64,000 nucleotides of DNA. Origin: Affinundibacterium flavidum. GTDB lineage: Bacteria; Pseudomonadota; Gammaproteobacteria; Burkholderiales; Burkholderiaceae_D. Below, one piece after another: positions 47,331 to 55,831 of this stretch (the stretch's first letter is position 1; the number at the start of each line of letters is the position of its first letter). Both the position numbers and the translations under genes were made by a program. Below the pieces are notes generated by a model, which did no database searches, had not been told where the DNA came from, and saw only the letters and a list, made by a program, of their open reading frames with translations. The stretch spans positions 286,168 through 350,167 of the forward strand of contig NZ_JACOGA010000002.1 of assembly GCF_014284175.1 (NCBI RefSeq), written 5' to 3'.

Positions 47331-47675
47331 ATGAACCGCTTACTACGTAAATTTTCATGGCTTTATTTTGGATTGGCGTTATTCGCATTCGCAGCGGACG
47401 TCTTCATTTGAAATACCACGAAGTATCGTGATCAGGCTGCTACCTGCAACTTTTATGATGCGATGCTGATTATGATTGAATGCCGCGAATTTGTTGGTTC
47501 CAATGCGTTGGAATCATTCTTAAACTGGCCATTACAATTCTATTACTTTGCGCTATTTGCGCATCTTGATTTTGCGATGGTGATTCTTGCAATACTGATT
47601 TGGTCGCCAATCATTTTCTTACTTTGGACTTATTTTCAAAAACTGTATGCGGCTATACGTCATATTCGCTCATGA
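47331..47675 (+). pseudogene. Small membrane protein gene with an in-frame stop
   Basis: An ATG at 47331 opens MNRLLRKFSWLYFGLALFAF, a good signal or anchor sequence, and reads to TGA at 47409-47411 after residue 26. The same frame continues without another stop through NTTKYRDQAATCNFYDAM and the 70-residue tail ending YAAIRHIRS at 47675, which has two more hydrophobic stretches. One change (for example TGG to TGA) would restore a 114-residue membrane protein. It may be a recent pseudogene or a sequencing error. Translation of the tail alone from the ATG at 47463 is possible. Confidence 0.6.
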
Positions 47676-47688
47676 AACATTCTAGATC

Positions 47689-47991
47689 ATGAAAATTAAC
47701 GCAGCTATTTTGCCCTTAGCGATCCCATCAGTTGCTTATGCTAGCGGTGGTGACATATTGAGTTTGATGTGGATTGAACTTGGGTTGTTTATCGCGATTC
47801 TAATTTTTTCTTTCGCTTCAAAACTCGCGTTAAAATATCGAGCAACAATCTTTTTCACATATGTGATTTCAGTAGCCATCGCGATATGGTTGACTTCTTC
47901 TATGCCGTATTTAGACAACTTAATTCTTATAAATAGTACGAACTTCCTACTTCCGATTATTGCTTGTATTTGTTTGGAAGTGGTGCGCTAA
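47689..47991 (+). CDS. Small membrane protein of unknown function, 100 aa
   Basis: I do not recognise this protein. It has a signal-like N-terminus (MKINAAILPLAIPSVAYASGG) and two or three hydrophobic segments. It starts 13 bases after the broken gene at 47331, on the same strand. No clear ribosome-binding site. Confidence 0.55.
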   Translation: MKINAAILPLAIPSVAYASGGDILSLMWIELGLFIAILIFSFASKLALKYRATIFFTYVISVAIAIWLTSSMPYLDNLILINSTNFLLPIIACICLEVVR

Positions 47992-48060
47992 GCAAACTAA
48001 AGCATAACTGGGCGTTCGTTTTAGACGACTTTGACTAAATCAACCATATATAAAACAAAA

Positions 48061-48348
48061 ATGTTCACCATTTGGTTAGGAGGAATATCACTTCTCCTCA
48101 TTACCATATCGAGCGCTTTTTCTTACTATATTGCTTACCCATATCGCAAGATTGAAATGAGAATGAGCGAAAACCAAGTAATAGAAATTTTCAGTGAAAG
48201 CTATCAGTTAATTGATCTTAGCGAACAGTCACATTCATGTGAAATAGATGCCTGCAATGGCGATTGTGGAACGATGAAAAATAGCGGCTCGACTTATTTT
48301 CTTACGTTCAAAATATTTTTGATACTTACGCGATCATCTCTATTCTGA
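48061..48348 (+). CDS. Hypothetical membrane-anchored protein, possibly frameshifted
   Basis: From ATG 48061 the 95-residue product has an N-terminal anchor (FTIWLGGISLLLITISSAFSY) then YPYRKIEMRMSENQVIEIF, a pattern like periplasmic SmpA/OmlA-type modules, and a Cys-rich stretch (CEIDACNGDCG). The last ten residues look unnatural; from about 48308 the +1 frame reads on (FDTYAIISILSSAYEVATIP and more) for some 40 residues to about 48437, so a frameshift may have truncated the gene. No ribosome-binding site is visible; an in-frame TTG at 48031 is the longer start. Confidence 0.4.
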   Translation: MFTIWLGGISLLLITISSAFSYYIAYPYRKIEMRMSENQVIEIFSESYQLIDLSEQSHSCEIDACNGDCGTMKNSGSTYFLTFKIFLILTRSSLF

Positions 48349-48677
48349 GTAGCGCCTATGAGGTCGCAACCATCCCACAGTTTCTCATCTCTTCGCAACA
48401 AACATTCAAGATTTTCTACGTAATCAATCCCAGATAAATTCATCTGAAAGCATCACCTGCGCATCATTCGCACAAGGTCGTCACCTACGTCAAAATCAAA
48501 TTGACTATGATGACAACTATGCCCTTATGCTGAGAAATTAGATACTTATTTGAAAATATTCTTCGTCAAAATACAAAATTCGGCTAGTCCACATTGCATA
48601 TTTGGTCTTACCACATTAAAATGGTCTGACCAAATATGTGAATTTGATCGATTTTATAAAACAGACTCGAGACGACT
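48349..48677. other. Leader and promoter region of the GH105 gene
   Basis: The last 80 bases contain paired palindromic operators (48597-48638) and a TATAAA at 48655-48660. The left part may include the decayed 3' end of the preceding frame. Confidence 0.5.
48597..48638. promoter_or_regulatory. Two TGGTCNNACCA operators before GH105
   Basis: Site 1 is TTGGTCTTACCA (48602-48613) and site 2 is TGGTCTGACCAA (48622-48633), centres 19 bases apart. The outer flanks also pair: CATATTTGGTC at 48597-48607 with GACCAAATATG at 48628-48638, an exact 11-base inverted repeat. The form (TTGG-N5-CCAA, inner TGGT..ACCA) is typical of GntR/FadR-type uronate regulators such as ExuR/UxuR. Similar sites occur at 59102-59158, at the other end of the pectin locus. 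Confidence 0.75.
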
Positions 48678-50084
48678 ATGAAACTTCAGGCAAAAATTCT
48701 GTGCGCCGCACTTTGCACCTTATTCATTCAAAACGCCGCCTTGGCAGATGGGAAATTCCGCAATCCCGACAATCCCAATCTGGCCGATTCTGGTGAAGGC
48801 ACCTACCCAATTCCTTACAAAAAGCCCGTCGCCAAAGAAGTGACGGATGCCTTGCACAGAATACGCACTTATCTGGAGTCGACTACACCAACTCGCGTCA
48901 TCAATAAATCGACTGGTGCTGCTATCACTGATTTTAAAGTGCCGGTAAAAGAAGCGATCTTCGAGCCGAGCAAGGGTGATTACGGCATCATGGTGTATGA
49001 AATGGGTGTTGTCCATTCTGCGATGTTGAAAGTGCGCGCGGCGACCAATGACAAACGTTTTACCGATATGACCGAGCGTCACCTCGGTTTCTTTGCGCAA
49101 ACCATGCCGTATTTCAAAGCGCAGGAAGAGCAATTTCATCTGGAACGTGGGAATAGTTTTTCGCGGTTTTTAGATCCCCGATCTTTGGATGATGTGGGTT
49201 CCATGTGTGCAGCACTAATTCGTGTACGTCTGGCCAAAGTCGGGCCGGATCTGAATAACATGATACAAACTTGTAGTCAGTGGGTGAGCAAACAACAATT
49301 CCGTTTAAACGATGGCACGCTGGCACGCAAGCGTCCGCAAGCGATATCACTATGGGCGGATGATATGTATATGGGTATTCCCGCGTTGGCGGAGATCGGG
49401 CGCTTAACGGGCGACAAAACCTACTTTGATGATGCGGTACGCAATGTATTGCAAATGTCCGCCTACATGTTCAATTCACAAAACAACTTATACACACACG
49501 GTTGGAATGCGAATAATCCCGAGGCACCACGCTTCTATTGGGCGCGTGCGAATGGCTGGGCAGTATTAGCGATGTCCGATGTACTCGACGTTCTGCCGAA
49601 AGATCATCCTGGCTATCCTAAAGTTTTAAATCAATTACGCCTAAGTTTGAAAGGTATCGCCGAACAACAATCGGGACAGGGCTTGTGGCATCAAATGATA
49701 GACCGCCACGATTCGTATTTAGAGACTTCGGCCAGTGCGATGTTTGTATATGCAATTGCGCATGCCGTTAATCAAGGCTGGATTAGTCCTAGTACCTGGG
49801 GTTCAATCGCGCAAGCAGGTTGGGCTGGCTTATCGACACGCATCACCGACAAAGGTGAAATCGAAGGTATTTGCGTAGGCACAACCTTTGCCAGCGACCA
49901 AACCTACTACTACCACCGCCCGACCAGTGTCGAAGCTTTGCATGGCTATGGCCCTATGTTGATGGCGGGTGCTGAGGTTTTGCAGATGTTGAAAAATCCG
50001 GCTTTCAATGTCGAACATAAAGTCAGAACTTATCACTATGTACCGACCGGTGCAGACAAAACTGATTATCGCGAACATCATTAA
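48678..50084 (+). CDS. GH105 unsaturated galacturonyl/rhamnogalacturonyl hydrolase
   Basis: Enzymes of glycoside hydrolase family 105 remove the unsaturated uronic acid from the non-reducing end of oligosaccharides released by pectin lyases. The 468-residue protein has a signal peptide (about 1-23, ALADG), so it acts in the periplasm, an (alpha/alpha)6-barrel, and the catalytic region LWADDMYMGIPALAEIGR with Asp228/Asp229. Other family landmarks are FYWARANGWAVLAM, then LWHQMIDRHDSYLETSASAM. It is the first gene of the rightward half of the pectin locus, followed by DUF4861 after 20 bases, and is preceded by the paired operators. Confidence 0.92.
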   Translation: MKLQAKILCAALCTLFIQNAALADGKFRNPDNPNLADSGEGTYPIPYKKPVAKEVTDALHRIRTYLESTTPTRVINKSTGAAITDFKVPVKEAIFEPSKGDYGIMVYEMGVVHSAMLKVRAATNDKRFTDMTERHLGFFAQTMPYFKAQEEQFHLERGNSFSRFLDPRSLDDVGSMCAALIRVRLAKVGPDLNNMIQTCSQWVSKQQFRLNDGTLARKRPQAISLWADDMYMGIPALAEIGRLTGDKTYFDDAVRNVLQMSAYMFNSQNNLYTHGWNANNPEAPRFYWARANGWAVLAMSDVLDVLPKDHPGYPKVLNQLRLSLKGIAEQQSGQGLWHQMIDRHDSYLETSASAMFVYAIAHAVNQGWISPSTWGSIAQAGWAGLSTRITDKGEIEGICVGTTFASDQTYYYHRPTSVEALHGYGPMLMAGAEVLQMLKNPAFNVEHKVRTYHYVPTGADKTDYREHH

Positions 50085-50104
50085 ATTCACTGAGGATCAG
50101 CATT

Positions 50105-51340
50105 ATGCGTTTTCAATTCAAAGCAATTGCACTGAGCATGGGCTTGTTACCACTCAGCTTGTTGGCGCAAACCAGTCAAGCACAAGAAAAGTTAACAGTG
50201 ACCGTCACGCATCAACTCAATGATGCGCGTCCCTCCGAGACGATTACGATTCCATGGTCGCAGGTAAATAACTATTTGCCCGGTGCCTTAATTCAAAGAA
50301 TTGCCGTCAAAGACAAGAGCGGCAAAGTATTGCCCTATCAAGTCACCAACGTGGCACCGCAGGCGAAAGATCCGCAAGGCATTGGCATCGCTTATGGTGA
50401 ATTGATCTTCCAACACAACTTCGCCGCTGGTGAAAAAGCTGCGGATTTCACGATAGAAAAAATCGACACAGTTGCACCTGTATTTGACACCAAGGCTTTC
50501 GGCCGCCACGTGCCAGAGCGACTCGATGATTTTGCCTGGGAAAACGACAAAATCGGCCACCGCACTTATGGCCTGGCATTGGCAGCACCCGCACCTGTTG
50601 GCGTTACCAAAGAAGTCTTGGTCACTAGCGGCATCGACATTTGGTTTAAGCGCGTGCCCTACCCTATCGTGGATCGTTGGTACAACAAAGGTCACGACCA
50701 TTATCACAAAGATGAAGGCGAAGGCTTAGACATGTACAACGTCGGTAAGTCGCGCGGCTGTGGCGGCACTGGCATCTGGGATGGTAAGCAACTCTACACC
50801 AGCATCAATTATGAAAAATGGAAAATTCTGGCTAACGGCCCGGTACGTACGGTGTTTGAACTCAGTTATCAAAGCTGGGACGCTGCGGGTGTAGCGATCA
50901 CAGAAACCAAACGTTTTACGGTCGATGCTGGACATTATCTCGACAAAATAGAAAACACATTTCACTACGCGGGTAATGCGGCATTAACTGCTGCGGTGGG
51001 CTTGAATAAAACGCCGTCAGATAAAGGGCAAGAACCAAAAATCACTGTAGAAAAGAATTTGAAATCGACGTCACTTTCGCAATGGATACAGCAAACGACC
51101 AAAGGCGCATTCGGTACTGCGATTATTTTGCCGACTGCCAATGAGTATGCCGAAGATAATTTGAATCACTTAATTTTGGCACCGGTGACTAGCGGCAAAA
51201 CCATGACCTATTACGCCGGTGCGAATTGGGAACGTTGGGGTGATATCAAGACTAAGGAAGAGTGGGATGCGTATCTGAGTAAGATGGCTGCGCGTTATCA
51301 GGATCCGATTAAAGTTAGTTTGAGTGGTAGTAAGAAGTAA
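50105..51340 (+). CDS. DUF4861 family secreted protein
   Basis: A 411-residue protein with a signal peptide (about 1-26, QTSQAQ) and the DUF4861 pattern: ERLDDFAWENDKIGHRTYG, DIWFKRVPYPIVDRWY, CGGTGIWDGK and a C-terminal NWERWGDIKTKEEWDAYL. These proteins are commonly encoded in pectin and rhamnogalacturonan loci, next to GH105 and pectate lyases, but their activity is not firmly established. A GAGG ribosome-binding site precedes the ATG and the gene is coupled to GH105 by a 20-base gap. Confidence 0.88.
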   Translation: MRFQFKAIALSMGLLPLSLLAQTSQAQEKLTVTVTHQLNDARPSETITIPWSQVNNYLPGALIQRIAVKDKSGKVLPYQVTNVAPQAKDPQGIGIAYGELIFQHNFAAGEKAADFTIEKIDTVAPVFDTKAFGRHVPERLDDFAWENDKIGHRTYGLALAAPAPVGVTKEVLVTSGIDIWFKRVPYPIVDRWYNKGHDHYHKDEGEGLDMYNVGKSRGCGGTGIWDGKQLYTSINYEKWKILANGPVRTVFELSYQSWDAAGVAITETKRFTVDAGHYLDKIENTFHYAGNAALTAAVGLNKTPSDKGQEPKITVEKNLKSTSLSQWIQQTTKGAFGTAIILPTANEYAEDNLNHLILAPVTSGKTMTYYAGANWERWGDIKTKEEWDAYLSKMAARYQDPIKVSLSGSKK

Positions 51341-51641
51341 GCGGATTCATTGCGGTAGAGATTAAAGTCTTTAGATACGCTTCTCATACCGTCAGAATCA
51401 AAATGAACGCGTAACAATCCCCTCTCCCGCAAGCGGGAGAGGGTTAGGGTGAGGGTGGTTCAGCAATGAAAATTTTCACTATCAGCCAAGACCAAAAAAA
51501 CTGACGTATTAATCGCATGAATACTTTCGCAGCTAATCTGAACTCCCCTCATCCCCTGCCCCCGCTCCTACAACTAGCCGCTTGCGGGAGAAGGGTGTTT
51601 AAAGCGTCACTACATACTCAACAAATTAATTACTCAAAAAT
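51341..51641. other. Intergenic region between DUF4861 and GH28 genes
   Basis: This 301-base gap is mostly occupied by the inverted-repeat element at 51418-51597, whose left hairpin could end the GH105-DUF4861 transcript. The 41 bases after it carry the GH28 leader, with no clear ribosome-binding site and no copy of the TTGG-N5-CCAA operator. Confidence 0.5.
51418..51597. mobile_element. Foldback element with CCCGCAAGCGG ends
   Basis: The left end CCCCTCTCCCGCAAGCGG is matched on the complement of the right end by CCCTTCTCCCGCAAGCGG. The left end itself is a tight hairpin (CCTCTCCCGC and GCGGGAGAGG) that may act as a terminator. The following GGGTTAGGGTGAGGGTGG resembles the core of the 8957-9142 element. 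This type of sequence is common between genes in many proteobacteria. No coding capacity. Confidence 0.65.
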
Positions 51642-53483
51642 ATGACCAACTCGAACTCTATCAATGTAAAACGCCGCAGCTTACTACGCTTCTCCAGCGC
51701 CGCCAGCCTGTTCGGAATTCCAGCACTCAGCCTATCGCAACTAACAACCGCAGCAGAAAGCGATCCATGGCAACGTGCAGCGAACATCGTTAAACAATTC
51801 TCCAAACCAATCAAGTTCGCCAAGCGTGATTTTCCGATTACAAAATTTGGCGCAAAGACCTGCGAAGTCATTACCGTCAATGCGCAAATCGCATCCGATA
51901 CTGAAGGTGCAATTGAAGGCAATGTATTAACACCAAAAGCAGGTTCACATGATTGCTACGCAGCGATCAATCAAGCGATACAGGCCTGCAATAAAGCGGG
52001 TGGTGGTCGTGTTCTGATCCCTGCGGGAAATTGGTACTGCGCCGGCCCCATCCGTTTACGTTCAAACGTACACTTGCATCTGGCAGCGAACGCCCATGTA
52101 TTCTTCAGCGCCAATCCAGCTGACTATGCAAAGTATGGCGATATCGATTGCGGCAAAAATGGCAAACTGGTGATCTCGCGCTGGCAAGGCAATGACTGCT
52201 TAAATTATTCGCCCATGGTGTACGCCTATGGTGAAAATAATATTGCGATCACAGGCGAAGATTGGAGCAGTATTCTCGATGGTCAGGGCGGTACTTTATT
52301 TGAAGATGGCTCCTCTAATTGGTGGGAATGGAAAGGCAGAAAAAATCCGAAGAGAGCTATCGCCAATTCTGAAGTGAATGTGAATCCCAACAATCCAGAA
52401 AATCTCGATCAACTAGCACCATCACTCACAGAAGAAGCAAAAAAACTGGTACAAGGCGTTGGTGATAAATGGCGTACCGATTCGCGCTTTTTGCCAGTAC
52501 TGTCTGAACTCGGCATTCCGACTTCAGCCCGTATTTTTGGCGTCGGCCATTATCTACGTCCCTGCATGATAGAGCTGATTGGCTGCACCAATGTCGAACT
52601 AAAAGGCTATAAAATCCAAGCCGCCCCCTTCTGGTTACATCATCCCGTCAAGTGCCGCAATGTCCACATCAGCAAAGTAAATATGGACAGCATGGGGCCG
52701 AACAGTGATGGCTTTGATCCTGAAGCTTGCGATACGGTGTTAGTTGATCATTGCACCTTCAATACTGGCGACGATTGTATCGCCATTAAATCTGGCAAAA
52801 ACCGCGATACGCAATTTGGCCCAACACGCAATATCGTCATCCAGCATTGCGTAATGAATAGCGGACATGGCGCTGTCACCTTAGGCAGCGAAATGGCGGC
52901 AGGTATAGAACACATCTACGCACAAGATTTAGAATTCCGTAATACGCACTGGGATAAAGATCCTCTCAATACGGCGATACGTATGAAAACGAATATGAAT
53001 CGCGGTGGATTTTTGCGCCATTTTTACGTACGCAATATCACGATACCGAATGGGGTAAAAACGATGGCAAGTTTCTATAAGCCTTTGCCTGACTCGCAAA
53101 TCCCAGCACAGACGGTTTCATCCAGCGCAGGCGCCGTAATCACTATTGACTGCGATTATGCCCCCGCTGACGATAGCGTCCGCACGCGTCCACCGATGAT
53201 TTCAGACATTCACATTTCGAACGTGAAAGTCGGCACGGTGAATATCGATGGTGGCAATTATTCAGGCTATCAAGCCTTCGTCTTATTAGGGCCTGTCGCG
53301 TCTAGCTATAACGGCAAAACTAAACAAGCGATTTTACCGATACAAAATGTCAGCATACGCAACTGTGATTTTGGGACGGTGCGTAATCAAAACACTCCAT
53401 GGTTCTTGCATCATGTGCAGAATCTGCAATTAGAAAATATTAAGATTAACGGCAAAACTTATACCGAAACTTTGTCGACTTAA
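51642..53483 (+). CDS. Polygalacturonase, GH28 family
   Basis: GH28 enzymes hydrolyse alpha-1,4 bonds in polygalacturonate. The 613-residue protein has a twin-arginine-like signal (KRRSLLRF, residues 10-17, hydrophobic to about 37), which suggests export through Tat. The beta-helix active site is complete: NSD at 354-356 with GFDPE after it, DD at 377-378 (NTGDDCIAIKSGKN), GHG at 408-410 and RMK at 447-449. It is longer than plant enzymes, in keeping with bacterial exo-acting forms. It follows DUF4861 on the same strand after the foldback element. Confidence 0.94.
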   Translation: MTNSNSINVKRRSLLRFSSAASLFGIPALSLSQLTTAAESDPWQRAANIVKQFSKPIKFAKRDFPITKFGAKTCEVITVNAQIASDTEGAIEGNVLTPKAGSHDCYAAINQAIQACNKAGGGRVLIPAGNWYCAGPIRLRSNVHLHLAANAHVFFSANPADYAKYGDIDCGKNGKLVISRWQGNDCLNYSPMVYAYGENNIAITGEDWSSILDGQGGTLFEDGSSNWWEWKGRKNPKRAIANSEVNVNPNNPENLDQLAPSLTEEAKKLVQGVGDKWRTDSRFLPVLSELGIPTSARIFGVGHYLRPCMIELIGCTNVELKGYKIQAAPFWLHHPVKCRNVHISKVNMDSMGPNSDGFDPEACDTVLVDHCTFNTGDDCIAIKSGKNRDTQFGPTRNIVIQHCVMNSGHGAVTLGSEMAAGIEHIYAQDLEFRNTHWDKDPLNTAIRMKTNMNRGGFLRHFYVRNITIPNGVKTMASFYKPLPDSQIPAQTVSSSAGAVITIDCDYAPADDSVRTRPPMISDIHISNVKVGTVNIDGGNYSGYQAFVLLGPVASSYNGKTKQAILPIQNVSIRNCDFGTVRNQNTPWFLHHVQNLQLENIKINGKTYTETLST

Positions 53484-53576
53484 TTTTTGTTAGGCATCAT
53501 CGAGCCGTGCACCTAATACGTGGCACGGTTCTGATGTTGGAGATTTGAAATTGAAGGACAGTTCCTTAGTGAAAAA

Positions 53577-54326
53577 TCACAGCGCATCATAAATCAATTT
53601 GATACCAGAAATTCCCAACAAAGCTGTTGCCAAAGAATAGAAATAGCGCTCAGGAATCACACGCAATACATGCAAACCCATCCATACACCGAGTGGTGCG
53701 AAAATCGCCAGGCAAGCAGCGATTTGCAAACTATCTAGAGTAAAAAATCCAAGTGCAATATACGGCAATAATTTGCCTGCATTCACCACGGTAAAAAACA
53801 CCGCCGTAGTCGCCACGAACTGCTCCTTCGCCAAATTTTTCGCCATCAGATAAACTAAAATCGGCGGGCCACCCGCATGCGCTACCGTACTGGTCACACC
53901 GGATACCGTTGCACAAATGCGAGCAAATAATTTACCAGGTTCATGTTGCCAACGCAGGCGCTGGCGCAATTGAAACATTCTATCCAACATAAACGCCACG
54001 GCAATGACGCCTATCATGCCTTTGATATGCTTATCTGAAAATACGCCCATAGCGAAGGCGCCCAGAACAATGCCGGCTATCCCGCCAGGTAAAATGATTT
54101 TCAATTCGGCGACCGACCACTTTTTCCAATAAGCTTTCACGCCGAATACATCCATCACGCAGAGTATCGGTAGTAAGACCGCAACGACTAAACGCGGCGA
54201 CAAAAACATTGCCATTAAAGGTACACCAACACCGCCTAATGCGCCGCCAAATGCGGATTTAGAAATACCTGTAATCAGGATGGCGATAGCGCAAATAATC
54301 CAGCCTACTACACTCATTTCATGCAT
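53577..54326 (-). CDS. TauE/SafE family membrane permease
   Basis: The 249-residue protein has seven to eight hydrophobic helices and the family N-terminus GISKSAFGGALGGVGVP. Members are usually annotated as sulfite, sulfoacetate or organic-acid exporters, but specificity varies. ATG at 54326 has GGATGG upstream; a frame opened by GTG at 54341 is less likely. It follows the pectate lyase on the same strand after a 50-base gap. Its place in the pectin locus suggests transport of a uronate product, an inference from context only. Confidence 0.85.
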   Translation of the reverse strand: MHEMSVVGWIICAIAILITGISKSAFGGALGGVGVPLMAMFLSPRLVVAVLLPILCVMDVFGVKAYWKKWSVAELKIILPGGIAGIVLGAFAMGVFSDKHIKGMIGVIAVAFMLDRMFQLRQRLRWQHEPGKLFARICATVSGVTSTVAHAGGPPILVYLMAKNLAKEQFVATTAVFFTVVNAGKLLPYIALGFFTLDSLQIAACLAIFAPLGVWMGLHVLRVIPERYFYSLATALLGISGIKLIYDAL

Positions 54327-54377
54327 AAAAACCATCCGCACCCGCGTTCAAATTGACACGAATTAAATTATACAAAT

Positions 54378-55724
54378 TCATCTCAATACTGCCTTTGGTA
54401 TTCCATTCAGCATATCCCAATCTTGTTCATTAAACTTGGCCTGTACCAACTTCGCTTTTGGATAGCTACTGACTTCGCGTTCGTCGTTGATAATCGTCCC
54501 ACGACCTTCGGCGATGAAGTACAGAATACGGATGTCATCCGCATCCCTATTCCAAGGACGAGCGCCCGCATATCGCAGCAATTCTGTCTCGACATCTTTG
54601 GCGGGCATTGCCTGCAAACCCTCAGGCCAGTCAATCGGCGTCTCTTTCACGAGTAGTTGTGCACGTGTCTGCCCATAGCGCCCTAACATCGGCAAAGGCA
54701 TACCGAATTGATCGACCGCGATATTATCTTTTTCAAAATACGCTAAATCACCATCACCACCGAGGCTCATCAGAGGCAGTCCTTTTTTTGTAGACAGACC
54801 ACCGCGCATCACATTGCCGACCACATTTAATTTACCCAATTGATACGCATGCTCACCCCATTCCAATGCCATCAGATTGTAGTGAATTGCTTTAGCGCGC
54901 GGATTGTAGATCAGATTGTTCACGACGGATGCTTGCACACCGCCTTTGAGCAAAGGATTACGTTCTACATTGTGCGCCCAGATGTTGCGGTAAAAAACAA
55001 TCTGCGTGACATTATCATGTACCAGGCTGCCTTTCGAATGCTCGCCTTTGCTATGACTGGCTTCTGCCAAGCCCTCAGCCGCGATATTGTTCGAGAACAG
55101 TACATGATGGCTCGTACCATTGCGCCAGTCATCGGGCGTTTCACCTTTAAAGCGCGGCCCCGATGCCGACATGTTTTCATCAATCGCCCAACTGATACTG
55201 CAATGATCGATTAAGACATGGTGCGCAGCGGAGACATTGATCCCATCCACTTCCCAGCCACTCGCTTTAGTCTGTCCGTCAACGCCAGTACGCACGCGCA
55301 GATGTTGGATGATAGTTTGCGGTGCGCGGATATTAATCCCGCCACGGATCAGAGTAATACCGGGTGCTGGTGCTGTTTGACCAAGGATAGTGACATTCGG
55401 CTCAGCCACTTGTAAAACACTGCGCTCAAGATCGATCACACCACCAACTTCAAAGACAATAATCCGTGGTCCTTTCGTATCGAGTGCGGCACGCAAAGAA
55501 CCCGCGCCTTCTTTCTGTAAATTCGTGACGCGTATGATTTGTCCACCGCGACCACCTTGTATTGACTCTACCCATGACATCGTCGCGGGGTAAGCGTATT
55601 GTTTTTGCATGACAAACAAATCGGCCGCACCAGCATTGCCTGCCAGCAGCATCAGGCTGACACCTGCAAACAAAGTCCGGCAAATTTGCCCATAGCTTGT
55701 GAATAATAATGTGTATCTGTTCAT
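54378..55724 (-). CDS. Pectate lyase-like protein (PL1 family beta-helix)
   Basis: The 448-residue protein has a signal peptide (about 1-33, LLAGNAGAAD), opens with AYPATMSWVESIQGGRGGQI and IRVTNLQKEGAGSLRAAL, the start of bacterial PL1-type lyases, and keeps a right-handed beta-helix pattern (ITLIRGGINIRA, HHVLIDHCSISWAID). The conserved Asp and Arg/Lys region of the calcium-dependent active site is probably around DHCSISWAIDENMS, with GVQASVVNNLIYNPRAKAI later. Expected reaction: beta-elimination of polygalacturonate. ATG 55724 has GAGAAAG upstream; the 55742 start is less likely. It is downstream of the TonB receptor, separated by a terminator. Confidence 0.88.
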   Translation of the reverse strand: MNRYTLLFTSYGQICRTLFAGVSLMLLAGNAGAADLFVMQKQYAYPATMSWVESIQGGRGGQIIRVTNLQKEGAGSLRAALDTKGPRIIVFEVGGVIDLERSVLQVAEPNVTILGQTAPAPGITLIRGGINIRAPQTIIQHLRVRTGVDGQTKASGWEVDGINVSAAHHVLIDHCSISWAIDENMSASGPRFKGETPDDWRNGTSHHVLFSNNIAAEGLAEASHSKGEHSKGSLVHDNVTQIVFYRNIWAHNVERNPLLKGGVQASVVNNLIYNPRAKAIHYNLMALEWGEHAYQLGKLNVVGNVMRGGLSTKKGLPLMSLGGDGDLAYFEKDNIAVDQFGMPLPMLGRYGQTRAQLLVKETPIDWPEGLQAMPAKDVETELLRYAGARPWNRDADDIRILYFIAEGRGTIINDEREVSSYPKAKLVQAKFNEQDWDMLNGIPKAVLR

Positions 55725-55751
55725 CACTACTTTCTCGTGCAATTTATTTTG

Positions 55752-55795
55752 GTAAAAAAAATGCGCGGCTTAACAATACATTCGTTAAGCCGCGC
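55752..55795 (-). terminator. Intrinsic terminator after the TonB receptor gene
   Basis: A perfect 12-base stem (GTTAAGCCGCGC and its complement) with a 9-base loop, followed on the minus strand by GCAT and then a run of eight T. It ends the receptor transcript 37 bases after the stop. The pectate lyase and permease are thus attenuated by the terminator or use their own promoter; a TTTTGGT half-site lies at 55747-55753. Confidence 0.92.
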
Positions 55796-55831
55796 CATCG
55801 TTACGTCTTGTTAGCGAATCTAAGGCAACAC

